This document shows, piece after piece, positions 35,211-47,832 of a stretch of 64,000 nucleotides of DNA (position 1 is the first letter of the stretch; each line of letters opens with the position of its first letter). A program made the position numbers and the translations under genes. The stretch covers positions 86,658,390 through 86,722,389 of the forward strand of contig JAVMKO010000003.1 in assembly GCA_032164245.1 (NCBI GenBank). Reading direction: 5' to 3'. A model generated the notes under the pieces. That model was not told the DNA's origin, ran no database searches, and saw nothing but the letters and a program-made list of their open reading frames with translations. The DNA is from Sternotherus odoratus (lineage: Eukaryota > Chordata > Testudines > Kinosternidae).

Positions 35211-35912
35211 CAGGGCTGGGCAAACTACATCCCGAGGGGTACGTCCTACCTGGCCCCTGAGTTCCCAGCCAGGGAGGCTAACTCCTGGCCCCTCTCCCTC
35301 CGTCCGCCCTCCCCCACATCCTCAGTGAGCCGTGCGGGCAGTGCTCTGGACCCCAGCTTCTGGGCACCGCTGCAGTGGCGTGGCTGGCTCCAGTGGGACC
35401 TGAGCTGCCGCTCTGAGCAGCATGGTAAGGGGACGGGGCTGCGAGCTCCTGCAGGGCAGCGTGTCTAGCTCCGGTGGACCACACAGCCTCCAGACACGCT
35501 GCTCTGAGCAGCATGGGGTAAGGGGGCAGGTGCCGGGGGAGTTGGATAAGCGGCAGTGTGTCCCAGGGGCTGCTCAGGGGACAGGGAGCAGGGGACGGTT
35601 GGATGAGGCTGATGTTCTGGGGGGGTTCGCCAGGGGATGAGGAACAGGGGGCGGGGGGGGGGTTGATGGGGGCAGGGCAGTCGGGACAGGGAGCACTGGG
35701 GGTTGGGTAGGGGGTGGCTGGGGCAGGGGGGCGTCTCTGGAGGGCGCGATCAGGAGACAAGAAGCAGAGGGGATTGGATGGGTTGAGGGTTCTGAGGGGG
35801 GACAAGAAGTGGGTGGGGGTCAGATAGGGGAAGGCACAGCCTTCCCACCCGGCCCTCTGTACAATTTTGCAACCCCAATGTGGCCCTTGGGCCAAAAATT
35901 TGCCCATGCCTA
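35211..35912 (+). mobile_element. Non-autonomous hAT-type transposon (702 bp)
   Basis: The left end CAGGGCTGGGCAAACTAC and right end TTTGCCCATGCCTA form an imperfect inverted repeat. An exact 8-bp duplication GGATAAAC flanks it (35203-35210 and 35913-35920). GC-rich interior with degenerate GGGGACAGGGAGCAGGGG-like repeats and no transposase. The 220-codon proline-rich frame on the minus strand is not a gene. Confidence 0.85.
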
Positions 35913-36632
35913 GGATAAACTGAGATTTCTTTAAATGCAAACAGTAAGTCTATTCAGGAACTCTACATCCACCTGTTGTAACTGTACCAGTGTTATTTAC
36001 TTTACAGATTATATTAGGAAACCTGAGGCTTCTTGTACTCTAACATCTTTGAAAAGAGGTCTTTGAATACAGTTTAGTTCACTGCTTAGAGTGAGCATTC
36101 CAGTAAATATTTAGGTCACTAGAGCAGTCAGGTTAGAGCTGGGACTTCCTTTTAATTAGATCTGAGTTTTTATTAAATACTATTATGTGCAGCACAAAAA
36201 TGTTTTGTAAGACAGAAAAAAATATATAGTGTGATCTACAGTATGACTATGAAACACATATTATGAATTGAGTAGTGTTCAATACTTACTCAGAGTTCAA
36301 AATATATGGTCTTTCAGATAGTGGAAAAAATGATGTACTTTAAATATTCCTTCCCAGCAACAAGTGTGCATAATTCTTTCAATATTTGAAAAGACCATTG
36401 TGAAGAATGCTTCTATCTTAATACACCCAGTTCAGAGTTATTAGTTCATATTTTTTCTCCTCAAAAGGCTGCGCTCTGTCATATTATAAGAAACTGATGA
36501 AAAGTTATTATTCGTGTGTCTGTGTTTAATTGCATCTGGATTGTTTTGAATTAGTAAATTGATCCTATGTCCTTGAAATTCAATTGCTGGTAGCTAGTCA
36601 GTAACCAGATATATATTTTTAACTTGCTTCAG
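35913..36632. other. VTA1 intron 2, final part
   Basis: AT-rich, no recognised feature; ends at acceptor CTTGCTTCAG (36632). Confidence 0.4.
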
Positions 36633-36760
36633 ATGAAAAAGCAGCTGGGTGATAATGAAGCTATTACTCAGGAAATAGTTGGCTGTGCCCATGTGGAGAA
36701 TTATGCTTTGAAAATGTTTCTATATGCAGACAATGAAGATAGAGCTGGGCGATTTCACAA
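36633..36760 (+). CDS. VTA1: VTA1 coding exon 3
   Basis: The 128-nt exon encodes MKKQLGDNEAITQEIVGCAH through LKMFLYADNEDRAGRFH (residues 69-110) plus two bases. Donor GTAAGT at 36761 makes a phase-2 intron. This is the most conserved block of VTA1 and forms the second helical repeat of the N-terminal domain. Confidence 0.98.
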
Positions 36761-37948
36761 GTAAGTGAAGAATGAAAGCAAATGGTTGAAAGTATCTTTT
36801 GTCTTCATTATCTAACCTAAGTAATAATCCTAGAGTCCAGAAACAACAGATATCCAAATGCTATCCTCCTTTCCTGATTTATGTCATCCACTCATTGCTC
36901 TTGGTGATTTTTTTTTAAACCTGTTCATCACTACCCCTTAAAACTACCATTATAAAATTACTCACATCTCTGAATGGCTTGCAGTATATAATGCCTTATT
37001 TTATTGGCAAATTAAGCACCTCATTTTGAAAACAGCCTTCGATGTCCTAAAAAGACAGATTCCTGAGGCCAATATTGAATCATCATCATCAAACATGTCA
37101 AAAGTATTTCTACTGCTGTACTACTAAAATATCTATGATGGCACATCACTAAGGTCACAGTAATGTAGTTTGATTTATGGTATTACTAGAGAATAATAAA
37201 AATGGCTATTTTTATGAAAATACATTAGAATGTCTTACAAATTGGCATCTACAGAGCAAAACTCCAGATCAGTTTTGAAAAAACTGTATTTTGCCTTATA
37301 ATTAAAGGAGCACTATCAATTTAAATTTACCCCTACATCCAAATGTTGTGGAAATATTTTTTTAAACTATGTTCATTTATTTTAAATTTAAGTGACAATT
37401 GTTTTTTTAACAAACAAAAACATTTCCCTGTGATTTTTGGTAATACAGTGTTATGTCAATATTAAGGTTAGTGACTTTGGCTATAAACAAAAGTGAAACT
37501 GATTTTAATTATTTTTCATTGTCCAATCTGAAAGAAACATCAAAGCTTAAATAGTGAGAAATTTAATGAGATTTTAAAATTCTTTTCCTTTTAATAATGT
37601 GGTGTAGTGCAAAGATAAGAAATTTTGAATGGAGGGATTACATCATATAACAGATCACCAATAATAAGCAAAATTCTTAATATTGCTATAATACTAGATA
37701 TCAAATAATTCCTTATTTAGTTTCTGTTATTGTTTTAAGACTTTATTATTAAAATAATACTTACATAGGACTATCCACATAACTTGTTGAAAAAAGAATG
37801 TGAGCATGAAAAAGTATAAAAATTAAGATATGAATTGACAAATCTACTTTTAGAGATTTTTAGGCCTAAACATGCTTGCCTTTAAAACCAGATACTAATG
37901 ATATTCAGCATAAGAAACTAAAGTTAGCACAATGTTTGTTTCTCTTAG
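36761..37948. other. VTA1 intron 3
   Basis: A 1.2-kb AT-rich intron with no recognised repeat or gene. Confidence 0.5.
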
Positions 37949-38024
37949 AAACATGATAAAGTCCTTTTATACTGCAAGTCTCCTGATAGATGTTTTGACG
38001 GTATTTGGGGAGCTCACTGACGAG
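37949..38024 (+). CDS. VTA1: VTA1 coding exon 4
   Basis: The 76-nt exon completes a lysine codon and encodes NMIKSFYTASLLIDVLTVFG and ELTDE (residues 112-136). Acceptor TCTCTTAG, donor GTAAGT at 38025. Phase 0 at the 3' end. Too small and too offset for a simple ORF scan. Confidence 0.97.
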
Positions 38025-38796
38025 GTAAGTTACACAGGTATACAGTGTATCATTGATTGCTTCTGTCCAGCCGTGACACAAAGACAGTTTTAGTCTGTTA
38101 AAGCTTTGTTCCACCGTTTGGCTCTCAGTATATTAGCTGTTAATTGTGAAAGTCAGCGTGGATGGATTTTATTGCCATCTACAGCCTCACTCTGTGATCA
38201 CAGGATCTAGAGGGAATCACATCCAATTATTTCCTTCATAAGTGTAATATACAGGTTGTATGTATTATTGTCCTTTATGCATGGACATTTTATACCTGTA
38301 CAAGTGTTTATCAGTTAATAATGAACATACTGTGCATTTACATGGGGATGAAATATTGCACCAGCTAGAGGGGAGGGTCACCAACGGAACTGGGGAGGGA
38401 AAATTGGAAAGCCTAAGTTTTGTTCCTCCTCTCCCATTTGAAAAAAAGGGCTTCTCATCATTGATAATTGAGGTTGCATTATATAAAGTTTAAAGCACAA
38501 TAAACATTTTTGGTGCAACAAATAATAGATATCTTTTTAAAAGTTTGATATCCGCAAGTACCGAAGGTCAGTTCACAAATGTACTGCTAATATCACAAAT
38601 TGCCACTTTATAAGCACATTGAGCACCACCAGGACTAGTTTCTGGAAAGCCAATTCTAAACTAAAAATTGCAAGTAATTAAAATAGACTTGGTTATAGCC
38701 ATTTTTTTTCAGCAATTTTCTTACTCAGGCAAAGACCTGCCTGAATGGGATGACGGATTCAGTTGTCCTTACAAGCTTGTCACCTGAAAAAGGGGT
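38025..38796. other. VTA1 intron 4, first part
   Basis: No gene or named repeat recognised. Confidence 0.35.
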
Positions 38797-38912
38797 ATGT
38801 GTGAACTCAAAAGCTTGTCTCTCACCAACAGAAGTTGGTCCAGTAAAAGATATTTCTTCACCCACCTTGCCTCTCTAATATCCTCGAATCAACACAATCA
38901 TAACACTGCATA
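38797..38912 (+). repeat. Interspersed repeat, copy 1 (CACCAACAGAAGTTGGTCC)
   Basis: It shares CTCAAAAGCTTGT, CTCTCACCAACAGAAGTTGG, TCACCCACCTTG and CTCTCTAATATCCT in the same order with 45511-45640. The internal palindrome CCAACAGAAGTTGG is constant. I recognise it as a common reptile repeat but cannot name the family. Confidence 0.7.
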
Positions 38913-39645
38913 TAGAAGAATAGATAGCAAAGGTCTCTGAGGCATAAAAAAGGCGAAACACACACTTTCTAAAGAATCATGTGAGGGACAATCTTTGGGC
39001 TCTTGAGCCGATGTAAACTGTACATCCTTAGCTGGCAACCAACAAAAAACAAGGATTCCGGACCCACGTTGCTCACATGATAAGTCTTGTATGCAGCCAG
39101 ACACGGAGGTTTCTAGCCTGGGTCCCAGCACAGGAAAGAGGAGGAGGAATAGAGGTATCAGAATCTGAAGAATCCCAGCACTCAGGGAAAGCTGGAAAGC
39201 AGAAGCACCCAGATGCACGGTAACTGGTCTGGAGGGCTGCAGAGCCTCTAGCCCCATAAATTCCAATTGCCCTCCAGCCCACCCCCTACACCCAAGTCTC
39301 CCAGAGGGCTCAGGTTACACAATTTCATCTGCTCAGTGGCTGGAGTGAGAGCGCAAGCATCACCCCAGCCCTTCCTGTGACTTCAGTTGTCAGGCTGGCT
39401 ATAGGAGAAAGCAGCCAAGCAGACTTCTCTCCTCTCACATTTCAGATGTGGTAGGAAGAGGAAAAGGAACCTAGCTGCCAAGACCACCTCCTGCCAGGGA
39501 AGTCTCATGCCAGAACTAATCCTAACTCTCAGTTTTGAGCATCTCATCTTTGCCACCTCCAGGAGAGGGGCTGCAGGGGGAGATTAGTGATAATGATTCT
39601 TCTACTACAGACTCTCATTACCAACACAACAGCTAAAGTCAGAGG
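38913..39645. other. VTA1 intron 4, non-coding stretch
   Basis: GC content is somewhat higher than around it. Minus-strand frames of 70-120 codons have no family resemblance. No call. Confidence 0.3.
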
Positions 39646-40185
39646 GAAAAAATCCGTGTCTGGAACAGTTAAGGACAATAAGAAGTTAAATATATTAAGA
39701 ACAAAAGAAATCCCAGCAATGGCATAGGCCCATTATTAGATGGAGATGGATAAAAGGGTTAATGATACAGAAAAAGCAGACGTGTTAAATACTGTTCTGT
39801 GTTTGGAAAGAAATGGGATGTTGAACTCTTATCATATGAGGATAATGAAATCTTTTCCTGTCCATTTGAAACTGAGGAAGTTAGACATGTACTAGGGATA
39901 AATATTTTAAAGTCAACAGCCCTTGTTAACTTGCATGCAGCAGTCCAAAAGGATTGGCTGAAAGTTCTGTGGCCTACTGATGTTAATGTTTAATAAATTT
40001 TGAAAAACTGGAAATTCCAGAAGGTAGGAAGAGTGATAATGTTTCCAGTATTCAAAAGTGCAAACGGGATGACCTGGGTAGCTGTAGACTGGTTAAACTG
40101 AAATTAGACCTGGGCAAAATAACAGAAGAGCTGAGACTGATTTAATTGACAAATTATTAAAACATATGAATATTATTAATACAAT
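39646..40185 (+). repeat. Old CR1/L3-type LINE fragment (ORF2 remnant)
   Basis: Translated pieces resemble the linker before the reverse transcriptase of CR1/L3 LINEs: a GPLLDGDG-like stretch at about 39727-39755, then ADVLNTVLC-like residues near 39780, then a decayed copy of the motif before the RT palm (MFPVFKSANG-like at 40040). Broken by stops. The tail of this old element may resume after the SINE, near 40435 (RVFDSVPHS-like). Confidence 0.55.
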
Positions 40186-40214
40186 TTAGCATAATTTCAA
40201 ACAAACCTGTTATT

Positions 40215-40380
40215 TCCTAATGAGCTCAGCGGTTTGAGCCTTGGCCTGCTAAACCCAGGGTTGTAAATTCAATCCTTGAGGGGGCCATTTGGGGCAAAAA
40301 TAGGGATTGGTCCTGCTTTGAGCAGGAGGCTGGACTAGATGATCTCCTGAGGTCCCTTCCAACTCTGAGATTCTATGAAA
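40215..40380 (+). repeat. tRNA-derived SINE with CR1-like tail
   Basis: The head has a box A-like TGAGCTCAGCGGTTTGAGC and a box B-like GGTTGTAAATTCAATCC. The tail CTGGACTAGATGATCTCCTG, GAGGTCCCTTCCAACTCTGA and GATTCTATGA resembles CR1 LINE 3' ends. That is the design of the turtle Cry SINE type, mobilised by CR1. It is not a functional tRNA gene. Confidence 0.75.
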
Positions 40381-40498
40381 TTACAAGTTTGATAAAGTGA
40401 CTTCCATAGATGTAATATAATTAACTTTTGTAGGGTGTTTGACTCAGTACCACACAGTATTCTGATTTTTAAAAATAAGCATTACACAATATCAATAC

Positions 40499-40535
40499 AG
40501 CAGCGGTTCTCAACCTTACCAAACTACTGTACCCA
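40499..40535 (+). mobile_element. Stub of a hAT transposon end
   Basis: CAGCGGTTCTCAACCTTACC matches hAT-type termini (compare the end motif at 61567), but only this one end is present, directly before the CR1 body. Confidence 0.4.
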
Positions 40536-41975
40536 AAGTAAAAAAAACAGTGAGAGGCAAAAAGGCATCCTTTAAAAAGTGGAAGTTAAATCCTAGTGAG
40601 AAAAATAGAAAGGAACATAAACACCGGCAAATGAAGTGTGAAAATACAATTAGGAAGGCCAAAGAAGAATTTGAGGAACAGTTAGCCAAAGACTCAAAAA
40701 GTAATAGCAAATTGTTTTTAAGTACATCAGAAGCAGGAAGCCTGCTGAACAATCAAGGTGCTAAAGGAGCACTGGAGACTATCTGGACGATCAAGGTGCT
40801 AAAGAAGCACTCGAGAATGATGAGGCTGTTGTGGAAAAAACTTAATGAATTCTTTGCATAGGGCTTCATGGCTGAGGATGTGAGGGAGATTCCAAAACTG
40901 AGCCCTTCATTTTAGGTGATGGATCTGAGGAACTGTCCCAGATTGTGGTATCATTAGAGGAGGTTTTGGAACAAATTGATTAATTAAACAGCAATAAGTC
41001 ACCAGGACTAGATGGTATTCACCTGAAGAGTTCTGAAGGAACTCAAATGTGGAATTGCAGAACTACTAACTGTAGTCTGTAATTTATCATTTCAATCATA
41101 TTCTGTTCTAGATTATTAGAGGATAGCTAATGTGAGGCCAATTTTTAAAAAGGGCTCCAGAGGTGATCCTAGCAATTACAAGCCTGTAAGCTTGACTTCA
41201 GTATCAGGCAAATTGTTTGAAACTATAACAAAGAACAATATTGTCAGACATCTAGATGAACATAATTTGTTAAGGAAGATTCAACATGGTTTTAGTAAAG
41301 GGAAATCATGCCTCACCAATCTATTAGAATTCTTTGACGGGATCAACACGCATGTGGACCAAGGGGATCCAGTGGCTATAGTGTACTTAGCTTTTCAGAA
41401 AGCCTTTGACAAGGTCCTCCACCAAAGGCTCTTACCCAAAGTAAGCTGCCACTGGGTAAGATGGAAGGTTCTCTCATGGATTGGTAACTGGTTAAACATT
41501 TTGGAGTCCAAGGCTGTTGAAAAATTGGAGCAGGTGCTGGAGAAAATTAATCAAATCACATCTCAGTTGTCTTTTTAATACACTAAACAGATTGAAATAC
41601 AATCTTATAGGTAGGTTCCTTCACAGATAGAAGCTGTTGGATAGAAAAGAAGCTCTTTAATCTAGTGGAGAAAAAAGCATAACAAGAACAAATGGCTAGA
41701 AGCCAGACAAATTCAAATTAGAAATTAGGCACACATTTTTAATAGTGAGTGTGAATAACCAGTGGAACAAATTGCCAAGGGTAAGAGTGAATTCTCCATA
41801 TCCTGATGTCTTCAGATAAAGACTGGATACCTTTCTGGAAGTTATGCTGTAGTCAAACACAAGTTATTGGGGTCAGTACAGGTGTAACTGGATGAAACTT
41901 AATGGCCTATGATGTGTACAGGTCAGACTAGATGATGTAATGATTCCTCCAATCCTTAAAATCTGAGAATCCTCA
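40536..41975 (+). mobile_element. CR1-type LINE, internally deleted
   Basis: Coding remnants run in order. A lysine-rich segment before the RT (KKWKLNPSEKNRKEHKHRQM) leads to the RT domain from MRPIFKKGSRGDPSNYKPVS, with PVSLTSVSGKLFE, IQHGFSKGKSCLTNLLEFFD and VYLAFQKAFDKVLHQRLL, through WIGNWLN. The frame then jumps past the catalytic and thumb region, and a CR1-like 3' tail follows at about 41600-41975 (GGTCAGACTAGATGATGTAA). The RT therefore lacks its active-site half and cannot work. Confidence 0.85.
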
Positions 41976-43754
41976 GAAGGAGAAGCAATTCTGAAGGCCC
42001 CTTGAATGGGAAAATCAAGGCTTTTGTGAAGGAAAAAAAAGCCTTCAAATGTTAGGACTGGACCAATAATACTTTGATTTATGCATCATGTGCATCCAGA
42101 GCAACAGTCACACAGTGTCTAACTCTGTGCCTGCAAACGTTGACAGTTCCTTTTTAGAGTAACTTAAAATTGTCTTGTAAATCAATATTAGGAAAGAAAC
42201 TCCCCTCAAAAGTGGTCTTCAGAGTCTGATTTTTCAGTACTCTTACCTGAACCAAATGTTCTCTGTAGAAATGATAAATGCATTTTGCTGGTCAGTGTTT
42301 AGACTGCTCTGTGCAAAAATTCCAGTAAGTGTCATTTCTACAAAGGATGCATTTTCTTTTGCTCATTTTGTGAGGACTGTGGAAACAATGTCAAAAACAT
42401 AGATTTTGTAATAAAAAGCATCATCTGTAAATTGGATTAAATCTAAGCCCTTTGAGAGCAATTATATCTTGTTTTAAAAAGTTTCTTGTTTCAGAACAAC
42501 ACTAGAGGCAATTTAAAAAGACTTGTGCCCTTGGATGTATGCATTGCTGCTATTGACTGATGTTTGCATAGCTCCTAGTTGGGAGCAGAATTGGTGAAAA
42601 ATACGGATTCTGGGTGAACTATTTTGAACCAGATCTAAGTAAACTTTGAAAAGAAATTGCAAGTAGTGTTTGAGTTCCTAGTTATTACATTAACCTGTCT
42701 AGTTATTCCATTAACATGTTTCTTATTTCTTGTGTTGTGGTTGGTTTTTTTAATATATTCTTACTCCAGCCCACTAATGACATGTTATGGAGAAAACATA
42801 ATAGAAATGGTGATTTAACATGTGAAAAATATTATGTTTTATATCCTTAGGCATATCACACTTGCTCCTAATCCCCCTTAACTGACTCTTGTAAAATTGT
42901 TCTTAAAAAATAACTGAGGTATTGGAATCAAGGCGAAGGAAGACAGAGGCTATTAAAATTGTGCCACATTCTTCTCTAACGATTACATTCTCCAGACCTA
43001 TACTTTTGAGTTATGTGGCTTCCCATTTATTTTCTGAGAGAACGTTAATAAAAGGTGTCCACTGCCAAAGCTCCTGGGAAAGTGCACAAAATTTATTAAA
43101 TGTTTTTTACCGAAAAAGTTAAATAAGGTAATCTACTCATCAATGCACTAACAGCAATCTCCAGGCAAAGGCCTGTTAAAAGATGAGTTTTGGATTGTCT
43201 AAAAAGTAATCACATTCTGTTACTGTCAGAGAAGTGGAAGAAGTGAGTCAAGGGCCTTTTCCTGACTGAGAATACCATGTCACTAGATCCCTGATAACTA
43301 AATCTGGGGACTATTAGCTGATGGCTGATGCACGTGAGCTGACTTCAGCTGTTATACTGGTACACTGGGAGAGTTGCAATCTGTTAAGTAATCAGGAAAA
43401 CCCAGACAAAGCTCTGTGGACCAAAGTCAGCATCTTACTTTCTGGTTCAAATTTAATAGGAAACCAGTACAGCTGATGTTAACATGCTGTCTGCAGCTAA
43501 TATTGCTAAGCAGCTGGACAGACTCATGCCTCATTGGCTGAAGCTTCCAAGTAGTCTGCAAGGGGAAGTCCCATGATTGTTCTTTGCAGTAATCCATTCT
43601 AGAAGAATCAAAGGCATGGCTTTGATAACCATGGCAAAATCTAGATGTGATGTAGGGACATTCAAAAAGTTCATTTGGATATAGGTATGCCACTTGAGAT
43701 TCCAGAGCTAGTTGAAGATCCAAATGCATCTCAAATGCAGCCCTCTTGAATATA
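41976..43754. other. VTA1 intron 4, non-coding stretch
   Basis: AT-rich intronic DNA without recognised exons or transposon ends. Confidence 0.4.
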
Positions 43755-44377
43755 CAATAAAACCTCGATTTAACGGACCTCGATTTAACGGACTTCGGAT
43801 GCAATGGACAAAATTTTTAAGAAAGTCTGATGCATCCGAAATCCGTTTGTCGAGGGCTGACTGCCCGCTTCCTGCTGCCGCCGGGGTTCCAGCTGCGGGC
43901 GGGCTGGCTGGCAGGTCCCAGCAGCCTGGACCCGGGCGGGCTGGCGGGCTGACGGCTCCCGCCCGGGTCCCAGCAGCCGGGACCCAGGCGGGCTGACGGC
44001 TCCCGCCCGGGTCCCAGCAGCCGGGACCCAGGCGGGCTGACGGCTGCCGCCCGGGTCCCAGCACCCGGGACCCGGGACCCGGGCGGGCTGACGGCTGCCG
44101 CCCGGGTCCCAGCACCCGGGACCCGGGACCCGGGCGGGCTGACGGCTGCCGCCCGGGTCCCAGCACCCGGGACCCGGGACCCGGGCGGGCTGGCTGGCTG
44201 ACTGCTCCCGCCCGGGTCCTGGCAGCGGGCGGGCTGCGGAGCTGCCGCCCTGACCCTGTGGCAGGCGGGCTGCTGCTCCGACAGCTCGGTTTTGTTTTTT
44301 TTTTATTAAATAACGGACTTTTGGATTTAACGGACACCCCCTCGCCCGAATTAGTCCGTTAAATGGAGGTTTTACTG
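43755..44377. mobile_element. Tigger/pogo-like non-autonomous element, copy 2
   Basis: The left end CAATAAAACCTCGATTTAAC (one change from CAGTAAAACC) and right end AAATGGAGGTTTTACTG are flanked by TA. The left 20 bp are partly duplicated (ACCTCGATTTAACGGAC twice). The core holds a 51-bp GC tandem repeat with CCCGGGACCCGGGACCCGGG from about 43985 to 44200. Same family as 29374 and 63735. Confidence 0.88.
43920..44215. repeat. GC-rich tandem repeat (about 51 bp) in the Tigger-like core
   Basis: Units of the type GGCGGGCTGACGGCTGCCGC followed by CCGGGTCCCAGCACCCGGGA recur in about five or six copies, the last three nearly identical. The period is shorter in the first copies, which shows stepwise expansion. 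Confidence 0.85.
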
Positions 44378-45300
44378 TAATGTAAAAAACTCTGAATAAT
44401 AGAGGGAAACCTCTTCCCTTCTACTCTGTCAAGATCTTCCTCTTCAGGCTTCTAAGAAATAGATTTACTTAAATTGGTACAGCTTGTATGTGCAGTTAAG
44501 GCCTAAGATGCCGTAAGTATGAAGTTGGGACACAGTTGTTTTCTTCTTTTTAACTGAATTGTAATGGTGAGGTGTCTCTACTAATTTCTAAACCAGTTTA
44601 GTTAAATAAATACAGTTTTCCCATGCAGACAGTGTTTTAGCCGAAAATATTTTACTATCACCCTAAACAGTTTCTCGTACATTTTGAATGGGGAGTGTAA
44701 AAAATAGAACCCCACCACTCAACTGGGAAAATTCTATCAAGGAGACGGTTAATCATCCAAAATAGACAGGAAAGATTCATAGAAAAAAACATCCTATACA
44801 TTACCATGAATTTCTGTTTGAATTTTATCTTTGGAGACTCATACCAAGTGAACATTTTTAAATGACGGATGATTTTTAAATAACGGAAGACTTAAATGCC
44901 CTCATAGATTTCCACCACAACCTGTGGGTGAACGTTTTTCTCAAAAAGCAGTCACTCCTAAATCTGACCTTTTAGTCTTCATATGCAAAGGAAACCTACA
45001 CAACCCTTTCAAAAGATGAGCATAAGTTCATGACTTTGCTAGACATTAAAAATCATGGTTTTCATAAAGACACTGGACTTATGGCTTATTACAACAATTT
45101 GCAACTACTAACCCCCCCTTCCTTTTTGTCCTATGATTATAAGGGTGTTAATAGGTCGCTTCACTCTGAATGGTCCCTTAAAATATGTGCTAACTACTTA
45201 TGCCAAACTATCTTTTCAATCTTGTATTTAGCTGTGACACTCTTAGTATGGACTGCGTACGTTACAAATTACCATTGGGGCAGTTGCACCTGTAGCATCT
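44378..45300. other. VTA1 intron 4, non-coding stretch
   Basis: Short open frames (65-91 codons) have no recognisable family, and no splice-bounded exon is supported. Confidence 0.35.
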
Positions 45301-45324
45301 GGTGAAGATGATCTAAGCTGAAAA

Positions 45325-45470
45325 TAACTCCACTTCCATGAGAGGTGGTAGCTATGTCATCAGGAGAAGCTCTCCCACCAACATGGTACTATCTGCACAA
45401 GGGGTTAAGGTCGATAGAACTACATTGCTCAGGGGTGTGGATTTTTTACACTCCTGAGTGACATAATTAT
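45325..45470. repeat. Fragment of Harbinger-like MITE family
   Basis: GAGAAGCTCTCCCACCAACA and CTCAGGGGTGTGGATTTTTT match the inner sequence of the element at 14702-14972. Ends not resolved. Confidence 0.45.
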
Positions 45471-45510
45471 CTGGAGTAAGAAGACCAAACACACCTTTTC
45501 CAGAACCGAA

Positions 45511-45640
45511 GAAGAGCTCTGTGTAAACTCAAAAGCTTGTGTCTCTCACCAACAGAAGTTGGTCCTGTAAAAGATGTTACCTCACCCACCTTGTCTCTCT
45601 AATATCCTGGGGCTGGCATGGATACAACAACACTGCATAC
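45511..45640 (+). repeat. Interspersed repeat, copy 2 (CACCAACAGAAGTTGGTCC)
   Basis: Second copy of the family seen at 38797. It is slightly longer and ends GATACAACAACACTGCATAC. Confidence 0.7.
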
Positions 45641-45644
45641 ATTC

Positions 45645-47832
45645 TTAAATAAGTCTATTTTCAGAATAGGGCATTTCCTGCGGATTAGACTAGCTGCAAA
45701 AACTAGGGCCATCACCTTCACCTGACCCAGCCAAGCACGCAACTGGACAAAAAACAGCTAAAATGTGAAAAGCATTATCTAATTTTATGTCCCTGATGAT
45801 GTCTGACTGATTCACAACTGATAATGCTTTGAATTCAATAAAATATAGCTTTGGATCTCTGTTTATCATGCCCCCAGAATCATGAATGAAAGCCTCTGGA
45901 AGGACCATAAGGCTTAAAAGATGTGTAGTCTACTCAGTGCCAAATTACTTGTCTTTCCCAGACATGTATAGACCCATGATTGTCTCCAAATATACTGACC
46001 AGCAACACTTGTCTATATGATATGGTCTTCAGTAGAAAGCACGCTCCAAAGCTGGGATTAATTATAGAGCAAAATGAAATGGATGTTGCCAAACCTAATT
46101 TTGATTTATTGTGTTGTCAGAGTTAGTCCAGTAATCTCCGCACTCCACACAGACACGCAATCCCTCTTCCTATCCCTCCCTTCCACCCCCACCCTCCCAA
46201 TCCACTAAAATAGGTAACCTCACATCTGACTAAACCTGTGGTTGGGCCATTCCTAACAAAATTCTACCCACCTATAGTGAATATCTATAACTGATCTTCT
46301 TTCCTAACCCACCAAGACTTCTCTGGTAAATTGGAAATCTTTTTTGTAATTAAAAAAGAAATCTATTGCATCCATCCAAGGGGAAATAAAATGGCCCAGA
46401 TATTTTTCATTTTATCATATTACACTCAGTTCTAAAATTTGCCTGAAATGTAAATAGATCTCTTAGACCAGTTCTAACCTCCACTTAATTCTGTGAAATT
46501 GCGCCCTTTTGCACCAGTTTTGAATTTGTCATTTAAATTTGAAGATCTTTTAGCTTCTCTATTTTGGCCATATGTACAATTCAGTTACTGATCTGTAAAA
46601 GTGACACGTGAGAATGCTCACTGTCTCTTTCTGTAGGTCACTCTGATCCCATTTTTGCAATAGTTGAAGTTTGTAAAACCCTTTAATTACCTTAATCACT
46701 CCAAAGTTCATTTGGGGGAAAAATAGGGATCTGTAAAGGCCTTTGAGAGGTTTTTCTAGTGGTTCCTGTTTCCCAGAAACAGAAGGTAGCCAAAAATAAG
46801 GTAAGGATTTTAAAATATTGACATTCTAAATTTTTCTTACCTTATTTTCTCAATTCCAAACTGGTTTTATGAAGATGGAACTGAAAAGCCTGCCAGCAGC
46901 TGAGTACGAACTTTTACTTGTCACTTTCATTGCTCAGCAGTCATCCAGCTTCAGAAAAATGTCAGTTTGCCAAAACTAGCTACAGACTCTCTTCAGAAGA
47001 GTTATTTTAAACTCTTTTTGAAGATATTAATATTTGTTAAACACCTGGTACTCTTATTTCTCTGGTGATTGAAGGTATTTTATCATTGACCTTGTAACAT
47101 ACAATATACTAAAAGTTGATTTTGTCATGTGTTCTTATGTACAGAGATTATAAAAGATAATCAACTATATATAACAAAGCTGCTGTTCCACCTGTTTTGA
47201 TTTTAGTTCCATTATAAGATGCTACGGTAAACTTTACAGTGTCTTTCTAATGTCTCCAGAACTTCTCGATGAAACTATAACCTCTTCTTTACAGACCTGA
47301 TTTTAAAAGCTCTATTTGGAATTTTTAATTTTATATCTTCTCTAACCAATAATATTGGGATTTTTATGAGAGTTATTTGAATTTAGTAGTGATTTGATCA
47401 AAAGGTCTGAAATTATCAAAGTGTAAAATGTTCTTTATTTCTTCACTGTGTGGACACTTACAAAACGCCTATCAATTTTTAGAACTCAGAGAGCTGTCCA
47501 ATATACTAGATGACTAGGGTGTCTGTTTTATCCCTTATCTTGAAGTGTTTCTTTAATTGAAGACCTCCCACATTTCCACCTTTTGCTGAACTCCCATTTA
47601 AGAGCTTGTCTTCATTAGTTCCCTGATTTACTTAGCTCAGTAGTTGTTTATAGTGGTATCAGGTAATTGCAGAGAAGGTTAATGTAACTTTTTTTTTTTT
47701 TTTTTTTTTTTTGCATTTTAAGGGAGGAGTGGAAATAGAAGGTTGAAGACCATTATTTTTTCTTAATCTGTGAAGTCACAAAAAGTTAATTTAGAGTACA
47801 TTTTGACTTTTTTTTTTTTTTACCTCCCCAAG
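45645..47832. other. VTA1 intron 4, final part
   Basis: AT-rich intron, with a poly-T run of about 24 at 47690-47712 and a second poly-T tract that forms the polypyrimidine tract of exon 5 (47808-47821). Confidence 0.45.

Noticed and set aside
35278..35940. 220-codon Pro-rich minus-strand frame
   Set aside because: Lies almost wholly within the hAT-type element 35211-35912 and has no family resemblance.
40215..40285. Possible tRNA gene
   Set aside because: Box A and B-like motifs are present but no cloverleaf with a valid acceptor stem is formed, and a CR1-like tail follows directly; it is a SINE head.
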